Origin: Zetaproteobacteria bacterium CG1_02_53_45
Lineage (GTDB): Bacteria; Pseudomonadota; Zetaproteobacteria; Mariprofundales; Mariprofundaceae
Reading direction: 5' to 3'
DNA length: 33,104 bases
Assembly: GCA_001871925.1 (NCBI GenBank)
Contig: MNWZ01000146.1
Coordinates: 1 to 33,104 of the forward strand
Numbering within the stretch: position 1 is the stretch's first letter; the number at the start of each line of letters is the position of its first letter. A program made the translations under genes and the position numbers. Positions 1-6,410 of this stretch are shown in pieces. A model generated the notes under the pieces. The model did no database searches, was not told where the DNA came from, and saw only the letters and a list, made by a program, of their open reading frames with translations.

Positions 1-180
1 TGGGCGACCCATGCCGCCAGAGTAATCATTCAGATGCTCTTCAATCCGGATAAGTTCAAGGATGGTCACAAATTGCTGCTGCTTCTCAGTCAGCGGTCCA
101 AGCTCTTCCTCTAGCCATGGAAACAGCGATCCTTGAATTATTAGCCAGCTCTGTGATAATCCCTCTCGAAGATGATTCAT
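1..180 (-). CDS. Transposase, N-terminal part (IS5/IS4-like), cut by window edge
   Basis: The first 60 codons of a minus-strand gene run without a stop from an ATG at 180 off the left edge. An AGGAG ribosome site lies about 7 nt upstream of the ATG. The protein begins MNHLREGLSQSW and continues with FPWLEEELGPLTEKQ and IRIEEHL, ending in a Gly-Arg-Pro stretch. This resembles the start of DDE transposases related to IS5/IS1182, which carry an 'LTEKQ..LV.ILE..R.E' opening followed by GRPPKDR. The catalytic DDE residues would lie outside the window. The family is recalled from memory, so the IS family is tentative while the transposase call is firmer. The right end of the element should lie between 181 and about 340, but I could not define its terminal repeat. 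Confidence 0.72.
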   Translation of the reverse strand, partial: MNHLREGLSQSWLIIQGSLFPWLEEELGPLTEKQQQFVTILELIRIEEHLNDYSGGMGRP

Positions 181-346
181 CTTTGATCTCCTTTCTGGTT
201 TGGTTGTCGTCGATGACTTACCCTACCAGAAGGGAGTTTTTTCGCCTCTTCTCAAAGGCTGAATTCAGCAGGTTTGAAGACTTTTGCAAGAGGCTCAGAA
301 AGTAACAGTTTTAATGCGATTGCCCTGCATCTCTCTGGCGATAGCA

Positions 347-375
347 TTGACAGCCAACAGCCTAAAACGTAAATT
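347..375 (+). promoter_or_regulatory. Sigma70-type promoter for the R1-R2-R3 Roadblock operon
   Basis: A perfect TTGACA (347-352), a 17-nt spacer and TAAATT (370-375) predict transcription from about 382. This leaves a 30-nt leader before the ATT start at 412, with the AGGAGG ribosome site at 399-404 inside it. It lies only about 170 bp from the transposase start, so it may be native to the island or supplied by the end of the insertion element. Confidence 0.5.
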
Positions 376-411
376 TTGATTGTTTTACATGGTTTTACAG
401 GAGGATAGAGC

Positions 412-774
412 ATTTCACTTCATGACGAGCTTGAACAACTGCGCCAGGAAATGAAGTTAATCTTCATTCAGGCCTCAAATGATGAGGGGCTGGTGATGAC
501 TGAAGCCGGTGAGTCACCTGGTGAAGACTTTGCACCCTACTCGACTTCGGTGATGGAGTCCTCACAGAAGATGTCTGAGATTGCCGGTTTCGGAGATCCT
601 ATTTGTAGTGCTCTCGTGTTAAAGGGAGGGCGTATGCTGATTATGCATGAAGCCAGGATTGACGGGCAATCCGTGTATTTGTCCATACTGTGCAGCAGAG
701 TGCCTGCTGGCGTACAGGCATTGATCAAGAGGATCGTTGCATGCCTGACCAGGGCATTGACCGGAAATGAGTAA
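412..774 (+). CDS. Roadblock/LC7 domain protein R1 (probable ATT start)
   Basis: A 120-residue Roadblock/LC7 (longin-like) protein, a fold that acts as GAP, scaffold or regulator for small Ras-like GTPases such as MglA. The first in-frame ATG (451) lies after the N-terminal helix. Reading from ATT at 412 gives ISLHDELEQLRQE before the first strand. ATT sits 7 nt after a perfect AGGAGG (399-404), and an in-frame TAG at 406-408 blocks any earlier start. The protein aligns without gaps to R6 (9506-9859): both share a G-E-(S/T)-P-x-G-E-(D/E)-F-A segment, a VME(S/T) and a GFG(D/E)P(I/V)C motif, and begin at the same residue. It is first in an operon with R2 (12 nt gap) and R3. The shorter ATG form would lose helix 1. 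The fold call is from pattern recognition; the start is an inference. Confidence 0.75.
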   Translation: MSLHDELEQLRQEMKLIFIQASNDEGLVMTEAGESPGEDFAPYSTSVMESSQKMSEIAGFGDPICSALVLKGGRMLIMHEARIDGQSVYLSILCSRVPAGVQALIKRIVACLTRALTGNE

Positions 775-786
775 CAGGAGCAGTAA

Positions 787-1269
787 TTGAGTAACTACAA
801 AGAGTCCTGCCGCAGAGAACTCGAGCGCCTTGTTGAAAGAGAGGCCCACCTTGATGCCGCTTTGCTTTGTAGCGTCGATGGCTTGCCTGTGGCTTATGCA
901 TCATCTATTCAAATCGAGGCCGATGCCCTTTCAGCCATGTGCTCTTCCATGCTTTCACTGGGTGATGCCCTGGCCATTCAGGGTGGTGATGATACATGTA
1001 TTCAGGTTGTCACCCAATCCAGAGGTCGCACAGTTGCCCTGATTCACGCCGGAGAGGATATGCTGCTGGGCCTGATGGGAAGCCGTGAACTGAAACTCGG
1101 CATGTTACTGGGCCACGCCCGCAAAGAGGTGGAGGTGATTGTCGAACTGATCAATAAATCGCATCACGAAGCCAAACAGTCCGAGAACGCTAAAAAACCT
1201 GCAGAAAGGCAACCTGCCCTGCTGGAAGAACTGGTCAAACGTGTAATGCAGGAAGCTCAGGAGAGGTAA
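787..1269 (+). CDS. Roadblock/LC7 domain protein R2
   Basis: A 160-residue protein starting at TTG (787), with AGGAG at 776-780 just after the R1 stop. Residues about 5-125 have the LC7 pattern: an N-terminal helix (RRELERLVERE), the strand-turn 'AALLCSVDGLPVAYAS', a helix with SAMCSSMLSLGDALA, then strands ending in 'LLGLMGSRELKLGMLLGHAR'. A charged C-terminal extension (about 125-160, rich in Lys, Glu and Gln) ends in a predicted helix and could be a partner-binding tail. It is the middle gene of the R1-R2-R3 operon, 7 nt ahead of R3. LC7 proteins usually work as homo- or heterodimers, so consecutive genes may encode heterodimer partners (inference). Confidence 0.85.
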   Translation: MSNYKESCRRELERLVEREAHLDAALLCSVDGLPVAYASSIQIEADALSAMCSSMLSLGDALAIQGGDDTCIQVVTQSRGRTVALIHAGEDMLLGLMGSRELKLGMLLGHARKEVEVIVELINKSHHEAKQSENAKKPAERQPALLEELVKRVMQEAQER

Positions 1270-1276
1270 CACGACC

Positions 1277-1675
1277 ATGAACAAATTGTTGGGAAATCTT
1301 GTCAATGAGCTCGATGGTGCACTTGCAGCTGCAGTCGTTGATTTGAATAACGGCCTCTTGCTCGGTGCACATCATAACGTCCCCTATTTCACACAGTCTT
1401 ACGTTGATGCTGTCGGCGCCGCCGCAGTTGATATGTTTCGCGGCAAAACGATTACGGCTGTAGAAACCATGATGGCAGCACAACGTGGCGATGAAATTAA
1501 ATACCACATCAAAGAAATCCAGATGACAACTGACGGCACCTTCCATTTTATGGCCGTGGTGCCGGATAAACCGGATTACCTGCTTATTCTGGTGACCCGC
1601 ACCAACATCAGTCTGGGTGCCGGTTGGATGGCAGCCAGACAGGCGCTGAGAGAAGTATCTCCCGCCTGTCCGTAA
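1277..1675 (+). CDS. Roadblock/LC7-like protein R3
   Basis: A 132-residue protein starting at ATG 1277, with an AGGAGAGG purine stretch at the end of R2 as a somewhat distant ribosome site. It opens with LLGNLVNELDGALAAAVVDLNNGLLLGAHHN, which matches the helix, strand and turn of the Roadblock fold but with NNG where the other copies have xDG. A helix containing AAAVDMFRGKTI and strands around FHFMAVVPDKPDYLLILVTR follow. It is more divergent than R2, R4 and R5 and may be an LC7-like domain outside the core family. It closes the operon and converges on the kinase/phosphatase gene, whose stop lies 5 nt away. No hairpin terminator is visible in that gap, so read-through into the opposing gene is possible. 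Confidence 0.75.
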   Translation: MNKLLGNLVNELDGALAAAVVDLNNGLLLGAHHNVPYFTQSYVDAVGAAAVDMFRGKTITAVETMMAAQRGDEIKYHIKEIQMTTDGTFHFMAVVPDKPDYLLILVTRTNISLGAGWMAARQALREVSPACP

Positions 1676-1680
1676 ATCGT

Positions 1681-3204
1681 CTATTTCCCTGCGCGTAATC
1701 GCTCTATCACCAGGGCAGGAAAGCCGGCAGCCTCCATATCCCGGGCCACCATCTCGACATCATAAGGTAGAGAAAAAAGCTCCAGCTCCAGACTATCCGG
1801 ATAAAACACCGCCCCTTCCGCCTCCGCCTTACCTGCACTGCGAGGTTGCCCCACTGATCCGGGGCAAACCAGCGCCGCACTGTAAGACGCCAGATTCATG
1901 TGATCCTGACAGATTAATGGCAACACCAATCTGCCGCGCATGGCGTAAACCCCCTGAATATGGGAGTGCCCGTGCAGGCAGATTGGCATGTTTATGGAGA
2001 GCAGGTGATTCAGGTTTTTTTCAGCTGTCATATTATACACATAACCATTGAAAAAGGTTTTATCGATGGGCGAGCCATGCACCGCCATCCATCCATTTGC
2101 TTTATGACGTACAGGTAAAGCGCCCAGCCACTGTTTCTCCTGCCCATCAAGCTGATTCAGCGTCCAGTCCAGCGTCCACTTTGCAGTACTGCTTGAAGCA
2201 ACACTGACATCACCGTCATGCGCCACATAATGGTCATGGTTACCTCTGATGCAAAACACCTTGCGCTGCGCTGCCAGAGCGATACAGGCTTTCGGATGCG
2301 GGCCATAACCTACAATATCACCCAGCATCATAATCTGGGCAATGCCACGCCTTTCAAACTCTGCCAGTACTGCCTCAAAAGCCGGCAGGTTGGCATGTAC
2401 ATCTGCGATCAAACCAATGGGTTCACTTGACGAAAAATCACCCGATGTGGACTGAGCCATTGTTGTCCGGTAAGCGGGCCTGAGTTCAGCCAGAAACACC
2501 TGTTTCAGCTCTTCATGTGCACCAACCAGTTGATCGGCAAGTCCTTCATACAACACATCGTCTGCACCCGATGAATAATTTCTGAGCAACGGCCATAAAA
2601 AACGCCCCAGTTCCAGCCACGACGGCTCATGCAAACAGAATGCATCTGATTTCCTTAACCAGTTTGCCAGCATGGCGGAGAGCGATGAAAAGTTATCCCA
2701 TGGGTAGATGTCATCATCGACATACCAGAGTTTGCCGTCCAGGCAGGCAAAATTGGACAGCCCTTCATCCAGCCGCTTGCCAAAACCCCGGGTAAACTCG
2801 CAGTAAACCCGTAACACCTCTTTAAACACCCACAGTCGATCCTTTTCAGAAAAGGCTCTAAAATCAAACAGGTGCAGTGGCTTCAGTCTGGGCGTGATAT
2901 TGGCCACCAGCCAACGTTCGGTTTGAATAACCAACCATGTACGATCCGGATGATAGATCTGATACTGCTTCTCTTTCTGAATCTGCAACTCACACCACCT
3001 CAACGCGACCGACTCTGAGGAAAAGCTGCGATTGCCATTGATTTTCAGCACATGGCATGCATCAGTATAAATTTGCGTAGCAGGCTTGCCCGTAAAGGCA
3101 CCACCATGTGATAAAACCTGTGGCGTTGTCTGCAACAGTCTTTCCACCATTTTTGCAGTCGCCTTGATCTCATCAGAGAGGCTGCCAACAATATAAATCT
3201 CCAA
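1681..3204 (-). CDS. Kinase-like domain fused to calcineurin-like metallophosphoesterase
   Basis: A 507-residue protein starting at TTG (3204), with GGGGAGG 5 nt upstream. The C-terminal half (about 262-430) is a calcineurin-type metallophosphoesterase: ADVHAN (D268, H270), GD at 295-296, GNHD at 321-324, VHGSP (H376) and GHSH at 412-415 provide the usual dinuclear-metal ligands. The N-terminal half (about 1-240) looks like a divergent protein-kinase/aminoglycoside-kinase fold: a glycine-containing turn (HGGAFTGK), VLKI with Lys54, a catalytic-loop-like DEGLSN (D146, N151, the same five-residue spacing as HxDxxxxN) and VDDD (163-165) in the DFG/DFD position. The phosphatase call is firm from motifs; the kinase call is inference from residue spacing. 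It is divergent from R4 and convergent with R3, which suggests that it acts on the neighbouring LC7/GTPase module. If the N-terminal half is not a kinase, it is an uncharacterised domain. Confidence 0.8.
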   Translation of the reverse strand: MEIYIVGSLSDEIKATAKMVERLLQTTPQVLSHGGAFTGKPATQIYTDACHVLKINGNRSFSSESVALRWCELQIQKEKQYQIYHPDRTWLVIQTERWLVANITPRLKPLHLFDFRAFSEKDRLWVFKEVLRVYCEFTRGFGKRLDEGLSNFACLDGKLWYVDDDIYPWDNFSSLSAMLANWLRKSDAFCLHEPSWLELGRFLWPLLRNYSSGADDVLYEGLADQLVGAHEELKQVFLAELRPAYRTTMAQSTSGDFSSSEPIGLIADVHANLPAFEAVLAEFERRGIAQIMMLGDIVGYGPHPKACIALAAQRKVFCIRGNHDHYVAHDGDVSVASSSTAKWTLDWTLNQLDGQEKQWLGALPVRHKANGWMAVHGSPIDKTFFNGYVYNMTAEKNLNHLLSINMPICLHGHSHIQGVYAMRGRLVLPLICQDHMNLASYSAALVCPGSVGQPRSAGKAEAEGAVFYPDSLELELFSLPYDVEMVARDMEAAGFPALVIERLRAGK

Positions 3205-3296
3205 CGTTCCTCCCCTGCTGATGATGATGAAGTGATGCGATGTGCCCTACAAACGTTGAGGACACTACCCTCTCCAGGCGTTGAATAAAATTATCA

Positions 3297-3326
3297 TTGG
3301 AAACCTCAGGCCAATTAGGGTTAAAT
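3297..3326 (+). promoter_or_regulatory. Possible promoter for the R4-ODP-R5 genes
   Basis: TTGGAA (3297-3302), an 18-nt spacer and TTAAAT (3321-3326) lie just upstream of the R4 ribosome site. The intergenic region is divergent (minus-strand kinase/phosphatase starts at 3204), so it should hold promoters both ways. Both boxes are imperfect, so this is only a candidate. Confidence 0.3.
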
Positions 3327-3348
3327 AGGCCCGTTACAGGGGGATGAG

Positions 3349-3756
3349 TTGAGCAACGCATCGGGTTTAACATTGGAAACGCGCTTGCAGGCGATTCTTG
3401 AGGAAACGCGCCAACTGCATAAGCTGCATTCACTGCTGCTTGCCGATAAAAACGGCTGGCCGGTCAGCCATGTGGGAAAAATAGCCCATGCAGGCATGGC
3501 TGCCATTGCCCCTGAACTGATTCGCGTTGGCGAGCATGCTGTTCGTTTAGGTGAATACAACAGCATCACCTGTATCGCACTTGTGCTCGAAGACAGTCAT
3601 CTGATGGTCATCAAAGATATTGAAATTAACGGGGAACCTTTTGTACTGGTCATGGACACGGCCACTGTTCCAAAAGGCATGAGAAAGCTGCTGGCTTCCT
3701 TGCGTGATCGCATCGCTCTGGCGATGCATACGGATAGAGAAAAAAGTCCCGAATAA
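3349..3756 (+). CDS. Roadblock/LC7 domain protein R4
   Basis: A 135-residue protein starting at TTG (3349), with an AGGGGGA ribosome site 6-7 nt upstream. The LC7 pattern is clear: the N-terminal helix ETRLQAILEETRQ, the strand-turn 'SLLLADKNGWPVSHVG' (D-x-x-G-x-P as in MglB-like proteins), the helix with APELIRVGEHAVRLG, and the strands 'CIALVLEDSHLMVIKDIE' and 'PFVLVMDTA', then a final helix. It heads a run with the ODP protein (38 nt downstream) and R5, which suggests that a redox or oxygen input and two LC7 proteins are made together. No catalytic residues are expected in this fold. Confidence 0.85.
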   Translation: MSNASGLTLETRLQAILEETRQLHKLHSLLLADKNGWPVSHVGKIAHAGMAAIAPELIRVGEHAVRLGEYNSITCIALVLEDSHLMVIKDIEINGEPFVLVMDTATVPKGMRKLLASLRDRIALAMHTDREKSPE

Positions 3757-3794
3757 ATCGCTGCAGCAAGACATTGTCAGGAGGACATAAAACT

Positions 3795-4544
3795 ATGGCA
3801 GATATACTTTTTGAAAATGATGAACACCGGTGCATCTTCTTTGAAGATTTCACTGAAGGTGAAATGGTCTCGGCAAACCAGCATCTGATTATCCATAAAG
3901 GTAAAGGCATGCTGCTCGATCCGGGTGGCCATAAAGTGTATTCGAAAATCATGTCCTCCATGCCGGAGTTCCTTGCGCCATCAGCCCTGAGATATCTCTT
4001 TCTCTCGCACCAGGATCCGGACATCGTCGCTTCGGTAAACGGCTGGCTGATGATTACCGATGCGGATGCCTACCTCTCCGCTATCTGGAAACGATTTGTC
4101 GCCCACTTCGGTGTTGATGGCAGCGTGATGGATCGCATGATAGAGATTCCCGACCAGGGCATGCGCCTTGACCTTGAAGGCTGTGAACTGATGATTATCC
4201 CGGCCCACTTCCTGCACTCTGCCGGCAACTTCCATGTCTACGATCCAATATCAAAGATTCTGTACTCCGGTGATCTCGGTGCTGCTCTGGTGGATTATCG
4301 TTTTGTTGAGGACTTCGAAGCCCACACGGCCCATATGGCCGGATTCCACAAGCGTTACATGGCCAGCAACACAGCCTGCAAGGCATGGGCGAAGATGGTT
4401 CGCGAGCTGGACATTGAAATCATCGCACCCCAGCACGGTGCCATGTTCTGCGGCAAAACTATGGTGAATCAGTTTATCGACTGGGTTGAATGCCTCGATG
4501 TGGGGGCTGACGCCATGCAAGATATCTACAAGCTACCTGCATAA
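3795..4544 (+). CDS. Flavodiiron-type metallo-beta-lactamase (ODP) protein
   Basis: A 249-residue protein from ATG 3795, with AGGAGG at 3779-3784. It has a metallo-beta-lactamase fold of the oxygen-reducing/oxygen-binding diiron kind. SHQDPD supplies H72, D74 and D76, matching the H-x-E-x-D of flavodiiron proteins with Asp for Glu. PAHFLHS supplies H138 or H141, YSGDLG supplies D160 and PQHG supplies H214. There is no flavodoxin or rubredoxin domain, so electron transfer to FMN is absent. Stand-alone ODP proteins are known as O2- or NO-binding sensors in chemotaxis-like systems. It sits between two Roadblock genes (R4 upstream, R5 21 nt downstream), which suggests that it provides a gas or redox signal to the LC7/GTPase module. 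Metal binding is inferred from motifs; hydrolase activity on another substrate cannot be excluded. Confidence 0.8.
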   Translation: MADILFENDEHRCIFFEDFTEGEMVSANQHLIIHKGKGMLLDPGGHKVYSKIMSSMPEFLAPSALRYLFLSHQDPDIVASVNGWLMITDADAYLSAIWKRFVAHFGVDGSVMDRMIEIPDQGMRLDLEGCELMIIPAHFLHSAGNFHVYDPISKILYSGDLGAALVDYRFVEDFEAHTAHMAGFHKRYMASNTACKAWAKMVRELDIEIIAPQHGAMFCGKTMVNQFIDWVECLDVGADAMQDIYKLPA

Positions 4545-4565
4545 TCAATACAGAAGGAGGTTAAA

Positions 4566-4931
4566 ATGGCGACAAAACAGGAAAGAATCAACGCTGTACT
4601 GGATGAGTTGAAAATGGCTACATCCGATATTCAGGGCAGTGGTGTTATCAGCCCGGACGGCATGATGATTGCCAACAAGCTGGACGGCGACCAGGGCGAT
4701 GCGGCTGCAGCCATGGGCGCTGCACTGGCAAGCCTTTCCAAACGTGTGTCGGACACACTGAAGGTCGGCGACTTCCAGGAGGTAAACATCCGCGGTGCCA
4801 ACGCCGGCATCCTGCTCTTCGATATTGAACACCGGGCCTCACTGATTGTGAAAGTATCCAAGGGCGCAAACCTTGGACTGGTATTTCTGGAAGCAAGGCA
4901 GGCCCAGAATCAGCTCGGCCAGATTATCTGA
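4566..4931 (+). CDS. Roadblock/LC7 domain protein R5 (MglB-like)
   Basis: A 121-residue, single-domain Roadblock/LC7 protein and the most canonical copy here. ATG 4566 follows a strong AAGGAGG 5-6 nt upstream. The helix ERINAVLDELKMA leads into 'GSGVISPDGMMIANKL' (SPDGxxIA is the classic LC7 beta-turn), then an Ala-rich helix AAAAMGAALASLSKRV, the strand pair around FQEVNIRGANAGILLFDI and SLIVKVSKGANLGLVFLEA, and a C-terminal helix. It resembles archaeal and bacterial MglB-type GAPs. As the last gene before the GTPase operon it is the best candidate for the direct GTPase partner (inference). Confidence 0.88.
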   Translation: MATKQERINAVLDELKMATSDIQGSGVISPDGMMIANKLDGDQGDAAAAMGAALASLSKRVSDTLKVGDFQEVNIRGANAGILLFDIEHRASLIVKVSKGANLGLVFLEARQAQNQLGQII

Positions 4932-4952
4932 TAAAATAACAGGAACGAACAT

Positions 4953-4982
4953 GGGCTCCCCCGTTCATCATACAGGGAGCCC
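4953..4982 (+). terminator. Hairpin after R5, possible terminator or attenuator
   Basis: GGGCTCCC (4953-4960) and GGGAGCCC (4975-4982) form a perfect 8-bp GC-rich stem with a 14-nt loop, 21 nt after the R5 stop. There is no T-run after it, so it is not a classic intrinsic terminator. It may slow or end transcripts with Rho, or protect the 3' end of the R4-ODP-R5 mRNA. Confidence 0.4.
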
Positions 4983-5054
4983 GCATTCCTATTCAAACAG
5001 CAAGGCGGAGGCAGAGACCCGGGCTGCTCAATCTGACTTGATTGCATCCGCTTT

Positions 5055-5085
5055 TTGTCCATCACAGCGTGTGCATGATGGACAA
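5055..5085. promoter_or_regulatory. 31-bp inverted repeat upstream of the GTPase operon, candidate operator
   Basis: TTGTCCATCA (5055-5064) and TGATGGACAA (5076-5085) are perfect 10-bp inverted arms with an 11-nt spacer. The centre lies about 66 bp upstream of the predicted transcription start for 5164-6383, a position typical of class I activator sites. Neither strand has a T-run after it, so termination is unlikely. Confidence 0.45.
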
Positions 5086-5101
5086 CTGTGAGCGATTTCA
5101 T

Positions 5102-5129
5102 TTGCGACTAACCGCCCAGTCTGTATATT
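5102..5129 (+). promoter_or_regulatory. Candidate sigma70 promoter for the GTPase operon
   Basis: TTGCGA (5102-5107), a 16-nt spacer and TATATT (5124-5129) predict a start near 5136 and a leader of about 28 nt before ATG 5164. The strong inverted repeat at 5055-5085 lies immediately upstream. Confidence 0.45.
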
Positions 5130-5163
5130 TCCTAACATATTGGGCTTTGAGAGGGTATTCATA

Positions 5164-5799
5164 ATGAATTCACTTGTATATCTACGCCGTATGATCATCA
5201 ACCAGAAACCTGCGCGAGTTGATTATACAGTGGGCAGTGAAACGAACAGTATTTATTACGAGCGAGCCGGCTTTGAGGGCTCCTATGATGAAGTGACGAC
5301 GCAACTCAGGGATATTTTCGAGTCTGATAATGTCAATGTTATCACCACATCGGATTTCAATCCCCTGAGCAGCAAAAGGATATTTGCCCCGCAGGCCATA
5401 TCGGCTGCCCTTGCCGGTTACACATTTAATGCTGAAACACGCGCATCACTGCTCAGCTTTGTCATGCGTTTACCGCCCCTCGTGGTCAGACTTTATCCCA
5501 TGCAGCGATATGCATTTCAGGATAACTCCGCTTATATGAAGATGCATATGATGTACCAGCAGAACGGCGTGCTGCGTATGCAGAATTACATCTCCCAGTC
5601 TGAAAACTCCCGTGATGAGATGATCCGCCTGAGGGTGATGATGGCCACCTATATTCTGGGCCTGATTGCACCACTGAATTCCAGCGCACAGCAGAAAAGC
5701 ATACGAACGCAGCAGATAAACACGCAACGCGATGAAAAGAAGAAAAGCGGCAAGGTTTCCATCCTGACCAGACTTATCAACAGAATCAGAGGACTATAA
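5164..5799 (+). CDS. Unknown protein coupled to the small GTPase
   Basis: A 211-residue protein that I do not recognise. ATG 5164 has an AGAGGG site upstream; a TTG at 5140 would add eight residues but precedes that site. It looks soluble: an alpha/beta N-terminal part (about 1-80) with an acidic stretch around TTQLRDIFESDNVNVITTS, and a helical middle part (about 90-175) with many Met and aromatic residues (MKMHMMYQQNGVLRMQ). The basic tail (about 180-211) is rich in Lys and Arg and could bind membrane, nucleic acid or the acidic tail of the GTPase. Its stop overlaps the GTPase start by one base (TAATG), implying translational coupling and probably a shared complex. A role as effector or exchange factor is only inference from position. 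Confidence 0.7.
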   Translation: MNSLVYLRRMIINQKPARVDYTVGSETNSIYYERAGFEGSYDEVTTQLRDIFESDNVNVITTSDFNPLSSKRIFAPQAISAALAGYTFNAETRASLLSFVMRLPPLVVRLYPMQRYAFQDNSAYMKMHMMYQQNGVLRMQNYISQSENSRDEMIRLRVMMATYILGLIAPLNSSAQQKSIRTQQINTQRDEKKKSGKVSILTRLINRIRGL

Positions 5800-6383
5800 T
5801 GGTGGGCGAAGAGAAACAGATTGTAAAACTGGTGATTACCGGACCGGTAAATGCCGGTAAAACCACTATGGTACAGAATCTGAGCGATTCCCAGATTGCC
5901 GCCACCGATGTGGCCGCCACCGACTCCGTTTCACAACTCAAGGCGATGACCACTGTCGGACTGGATTTCGGTATCCTCAAAATTGATGAGCACCTGGAAT
6001 TGCATCTGTTTGGAACACCGGGTCAGTCCCGTTTCAATTTCATGTGGAATATTCTCTCCAAAGGAGCCATTGGCGCTATTTTTCTGGTGGACAGCACCAG
6101 TGACGATTCGATGGCCGAGATGAAAAAGATGTTCGCATACTACGCGGAACATGTTGATTTGCCGGTCATCGTAGGTGCCACCAAGCAGGACCTGCCGGGT
6201 GCCCGAAGTGTCGATGAAATCGCTGCGCTGCTGGATCTCGGTGATGTCATGGTTATCCCGGTCGACGCACGCGAGAAAGAAGGCAGTAAAATGCTGGCTC
6301 TGACCCTGCTCGGCAATGCTCTTGTTGAAGCCGGAGCTGAAGACGAATACGACGATGAAATGGAATACGATGACCTGTTTTAA
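5799..6383 (+). CDS. MglA/Arf-like small GTPase (COG2229 type)
   Basis: A 194-residue Ras-superfamily GTPase. The P-loop is GPVNAGKTT (15-23); switch I holds T51/T52; the G3 region is FGTPGQ (71-76), with Gly in place of the usual Asp of DxxGQ, as known in COG2229/MglA-like bacterial GTPases. G4 is TKQD (128-131), a variant of NKxD, and G5 is around PVDAREK. The C-terminus (about 176-193) is strongly acidic (EDEYDDEMEYDD), an unusual tail. No membrane anchor or Cys prenylation site is visible, so it is likely cytoplasmic. Coupled by one-base overlap to the unknown gene upstream and surrounded by six Roadblock genes, it is the only small GTPase in the island and presumably their common partner (inference). 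Confidence 0.9.
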   Translation: MVGEEKQIVKLVITGPVNAGKTTMVQNLSDSQIAATDVAATDSVSQLKAMTTVGLDFGILKIDEHLELHLFGTPGQSRFNFMWNILSKGAIGAIFLVDSTSDDSMAEMKKMFAYYAEHVDLPVIVGATKQDLPGARSVDEIAALLDLGDVMVIPVDAREKEGSKMLALTLLGNALVEAGAEDEYDDEMEYDDLF

Positions 6384-6410
6384 CAGTTCCCGCCCCGCAC
6401 AGTAATCGCC

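Noticed and set aside
117-305. 62-residue plus-strand ORF at the left end
   Set aside because: It is antisense to the transposase N-terminus and its terminal region, with no ribosome site or recognisable domain.
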